Below, piece after piece: positions 60,704 to 64,000 of a stretch of 64,000 nucleotides of DNA. Source of the stretch: Nocardia uniformis NBRC 13702 (GTDB taxonomy: Bacteria; Actinomycetota; Actinomycetes; Mycobacteriales; Mycobacteriaceae). The number at the start of each line of letters is the position of its first letter. The stretch's first letter is position 1. The notes below the pieces were generated by a model that did not search any database, had not been told where the DNA came from, and worked only from the letters and a program-made list of their open reading frames with translations. Position numbers and translations under genes: made by a program. The stretch covers positions 1 to 64,000 of the forward strand of contig NZ_BDCE01000086.1 in the NCBI RefSeq assembly GCF_001613345.1, given 5' to 3'.

Positions 60704-61153
60704 TCAGATCGAGAACAGCACCGCGCCCGCGGTGACCGGCCCGGTCACGGGGTTCCGCGCCGCCCCCGGTGCGGTATCCATGACCACCACCGGCACTGCG
60801 GCACTCAGGCCGAGTCGGCGAATGGCGTTGGGGGAGAAGGTGATCAGCGGTTCACCCGCGGTCACATCGCCGCCTTCTTCCACCTTGACCTGGAAGAGGT
60901 CGGGCTTGCCGACGGTATCGATGCCGACGTGCAGCAGGACACCCACTCCGGAATCGGAGACGATGACCGCCGCGTGCGGATGCACTTTCACCAGCGTGCC
61001 GGAGATCGGCGAGATGACCGTAATCGGCTCATCGGTATCCGGCGGCTCCACCGCCACTCCGGAGCCCACCATTTCGGCGGAGAAGACCGGGTCGGGAACC
61101 TCGGACAGGGGTATGGCGCGGCCCGCGAGCGGCGCCAGGATCTCGGTGCTCAT
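60704..61153 (-). CDS. PTS glucose-type IIA component
   Basis: A 149-residue EIIA of the glucose/N-acetylglucosamine class. Phosphorylatable histidine is H75 in GVLLHVGIDTV, with the assisting H60 in VHPH. ISPISGTLVKVHPHAAVIVSDSGVGVLLH is the family core. It receives phosphate from HPr and passes it to IIB. ATG 61153 lies 8 bp after the IIB stop, so IIB-IIA form one minus-strand transcript from the shared divergent promoter. Confidence 0.94.
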   Translation of the reverse strand: MSTEILAPLAGRAIPLSEVPDPVFSAEMVGSGVAVEPPDTDEPITVISPISGTLVKVHPHAAVIVSDSGVGVLLHVGIDTVGKPDLFQVKVEEGGDVTAGEPLITFSPNAIRRLGLSAAVPVVVMDTAPGAARNPVTGPVTAGAVLFSI

Positions 61154-61161
61154 ACCGTCGC

Positions 61162-61392
61162 TCAGAGGAGATCGTTGATGTCTTCGGCCAGGGCATCCGC
61201 GGTCGGCCCGACCACGACCTGAACCGCGGCACCACCTTTGACCACGCCGTGCGCACCGGCGGCCTTGAGCGCCTTCTCGTCGACCTTCGCGGAATCCTTG
61301 ACCTCCACGCGGAGTCGAGTGATGCAACCTTCGACCTCGACGATGTTGTCGGTGCCGCCCAACCCGGCGACGATCTGGTCGACCTTCGACAT
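61162..61392 (-). CDS. PTS IIB component (glucose/N-acetylglucosamine type)
   Basis: A 76-residue single IIB domain. The phosphocysteine is C23 in VEVEGCITRLRVEV. ATG 61392 has GGAGGAAAT directly upstream; an extension across the palindromes is rejected. It is the first gene of the minus-strand IIB-IIA transcript and would phosphorylate the sugar carried by the IIC protein encoded divergently. Confidence 0.94.
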   Translation of the reverse strand: MSKVDQIVAGLGGTDNIVEVEGCITRLRVEVKDSAKVDEKALKAAGAHGVVKGGAAVQVVVGPTADALAEDINDLL

Positions 61393-61422
61393 ATTTCCTC
61401 CGTGCGTGTCTAGTGGACAAAG

Positions 61423-61457
61423 CTGGTTATAACCAGTATAAGTCTGGTTATAACCAG
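61423..61457. promoter_or_regulatory. two identical 14-bp palindromes, probable GntR sites
   Basis: CTGGTTATAACCAG occurs at 61423-61436 and 61444-61457. Each is a perfect palindrome; centres are 21 bp apart, two helical turns. The core TGGT-N4-ACCA has the same half-sites as HutC/DasR-type operators (TGGTCTAGACCA). The pair lies 30 bp from IIB and 53 bp from IIC starts, between the divergent PTS genes, and the GntR gene is adjacent to the cluster. Confidence 0.8.
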
Positions 61458-61509
61458 TCGCTGTCACCATACACGTGTGTGACCCGATTCACGGACTGAG
61501 GACCTCGCT

Positions 61510-62729
<1,220 letters not shown>

Positions 62730-62730
<1 letters not shown>

Positions 62731-62993
62731 TGATCAACCGCACCGCCGTAGTCGCGTCCAAGACCGGTCTGCACGCCCGCCCCGCCGCGCTGTTCGCCAA
62801 GGCCGCCGCGGCATCGCCGATACCGGTGATGATCTCGGTGGACGGCAAGGGGCCCGTAGCCGCCGGAAGTCTGCTGCAGATAATGACCCTGGGGGTGAAA
62901 CAGGGCGATACCGTGATCCTGTCCGCCGAAGACGGGGCCGAGGTGACCCTGGACGAATTGGTCGAGCTGCTGGAGACCGATCTTGACGCGTGA
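62730..62993 (+). CDS. ptsH: phosphocarrier protein HPr
   Basis: An 87-residue HPr. With ATG 62730 the phosphorylated histidine of TGLHARPAAL is exactly residue 15, as in classical HPr, which supports this start over GTG 62727. It overlaps the IIC stop by one base (TGATG), with GAAGGAG upstream. The Ser46 region reads AAGSLLQIM, with Ser one residue displaced, and no HPr kinase is expected in actinobacteria. It overlaps the enzyme I start. Confidence 0.95.
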
Positions 62994-64000
62994 GATTCGC
63001 GGTATCGCGGCCGCGCCGGGAACCGCTGTCGCGGCGGTGAAGTGGTTGGCGTCCGCGCCGAGCACCAGTGCCGCCGACACCCCCGGCGCGGACGTCGATG
63101 CCGAAATCGCCCGGGTCGAAACCGCTTTCGACACCGTCTCCGCCCGCTACGCCGCACAGGCGGAGCGGGCGGCGGGACCGGCCGCCGATATTCTGACCAT
63201 GACGGCGGCCCTGGCCGGCGATCCGGCGCTGCTGGATCAGGTGCGGGCCGGGATTCGGGCCGGTGGTCCGACGGCGCATTCGGTGACCGAGGCCGTGAAC
63301 CACTTCGCGGAGCAATTGGCCGCACTCGGCGGAATGATGGCCGAGCGGGCATCGGATCTGCGCGATGTGGGACAGCGGGTGGTCGCCGAATTGCTCGGTG
63401 TCGATCCGCCCGGAATTCCGGACAGCGCTGAACCTTTCGTTCTCGCCGCACAGGATCTCGCGCCCGCCGATACGGCCACCTTGGATCCGGCGAAGGTGGT
63501 CGGCCTGCTGACCATCGCGGGCGGGCCCACCTCCCATACCGCCATTCTCGCCAAAGCACTGGGCATTCCGGCCGTGGTCGCCTGCCCGGGGGCCGTAGAG
63601 ATCGTCGAGGGGACCGAAGTGCTCCTCGATGGCACCGCCGGTGTGGTCGATACCGAACCCGATGCGCAGCGTCGTGCCGCGGTGGCGATCGAGAAGTCGC
63701 GGCAGCAGACCGCTGCGACAGGTCCCGGCCGTACCGGCGATGGGCACGCGGTACCGCTGCTGGCGAATGTGGGCAGTGCGGCCGACGCGCGGCTCGCGGT
63801 CGAGCTGGGAGCCGAGGGGGTCGGACTGTTGCGCACCGAATTCCTGTTCCTGGGACAGCAATCCTCGCCGACCATCGACGAGCAGACCGCGCACTACACC
63901 GAGATCTTCCAGATCATGGGGGAGCGGCCGGTGACGGTGCGGACCCTCGATGCCGGATCGGATAAGCCGCTGCCGTTCCTGAAGTTGCCCGCGGAGGAGA
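62983..64000 (+). CDS. ptsI: PTS enzyme I (cut by the window end)
   Basis: The first 339 codons of phosphoenolpyruvate-protein phosphotransferase. TTG 62983 gives LTREIRGIAAAPGTAVAAVKW, and the active-site His is H185 in GGPTSHTAILAKALGIPAVV. The C-terminal PEP-binding domain has begun (GVGLLRTEFLF) at the window end; about 220 residues lie outside. The start codon lies within the 3' end of ptsH (overlap 11 bp), so it is translationally coupled. It supplies phosphate for the whole PTS cluster. Confidence 0.95.
   Translation, partial: MTREIRGIAAAPGTAVAAVKWLASAPSTSAADTPGADVDAEIARVETAFDTVSARYAAQAERAAGPAADILTMTAALAGDPALLDQVRAGIRAGGPTAHSVTEAVNHFAEQLAALGGMMAERASDLRDVGQRVVAELLGVDPPGIPDSAEPFVLAAQDLAPADTATLDPAKVVGLLTIAGGPTSHTAILAKALGIPAVVACPGAVEIVEGTEVLLDGTAGVVDTEPDAQRRAAVAIEKSRQQTAATGPGRTGDGHAVPLLANVGSAADARLAVELGAEGVGLLRTEFLFLGQQSSPTIDEQTAHYTEIFQIMGERPVTVRTLDAGSDKPLPFLKLPAEE

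Overview
The window reads as chromosomal DNA of a mycolic-acid actinomycete, most likely a Nocardia-type member of the Mycobacteriales. The evidence is high GC with strong G/C third-position bias, many GTG (and a few TTG) starts, an antigen-85-like secreted esterase, actinobacterial FadD/lipid-transfer thiolase genes, the gene set tkt-tal-zwf-opcA-pgl divergent from ctaB, and a GntR-controlled phosphotransferase (PTS) locus. The genus is an inference; no rRNA or tRNA gene was seen.

Layout. 0-2.5 kb: a cysteine-synthase-like PLP enzyme overlapping an MFS exporter. 2.5-5.2 kb: a short second-type Rho factor with an inverted repeat in its leader, and an orphan M56 (BlaR1-like) membrane peptidase. 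5.2-10.6 kb: a fused alpha-beta E1 2-oxoacid dehydrogenase, a DEDDh exonuclease, a two-META-domain lipoprotein and a secreted lipase. 10.7-15.2 kb: TetR + MFS, a START-like (AHSA1) protein, and an ECF42-type sigma factor with its DGPF partner. 15.2-16.4 kb: a gene-poor stretch holding one 52-residue peptide gene with a strong ribosome site and a frameshifted remnant. 16.4-23.1 kb: a WD40-fused Ser/Thr kinase, a DUF4265 protein, a MarR/SgcJ-like pair with repeated operators, a TetR/cytochrome P450 pair with a perfect operator, and a RibD-like reductase. 23.5 kb: secG alone. 24-38 kb: accessory material, namely a mycolyltransferase-like esterase, a lipid catabolic set (SDR, thiolase, FadD, epoxide hydrolase) around a KstR-like site, a PknB-type kinase, a TetR/atypical SDR pair, DUF1275, DUF4291, two broken genes, an AbiEi/DUF559-like protein and a small S1 protein. 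38.2-46.1 kb: conserved pentose-phosphate genes and ctaB. 46.1-53.8 kb: a tightly overlapping Mrp/Mbh-like cation-proton antiporter operon. 54-59.9 kb: a NERD-like membrane protein, a FAD monooxygenase/TetR pair, a SnoaL-like protein, a quinone oxidoreductase and a small conserved protein. 59.9-64 kb: GntR, PTS IIA, IIB, IIC, HPr and enzyme I (cut by the window end) around two identical 14-bp palindromes.

How it fits together: two old blocks (pentose phosphate/ctaB and the PTS) frame a region of regulator-plus-enzyme pairs, each with its own palindromic operator. Best leads are the second Rho with its leader repeat, the Mrp/Mbh-like operon with three antiporter-type subunits and no catalytic half, the peptide in the gene-poor stretch, and several clean operator/regulator pairs. 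No CRISPR array, prophage or insertion sequence was found.
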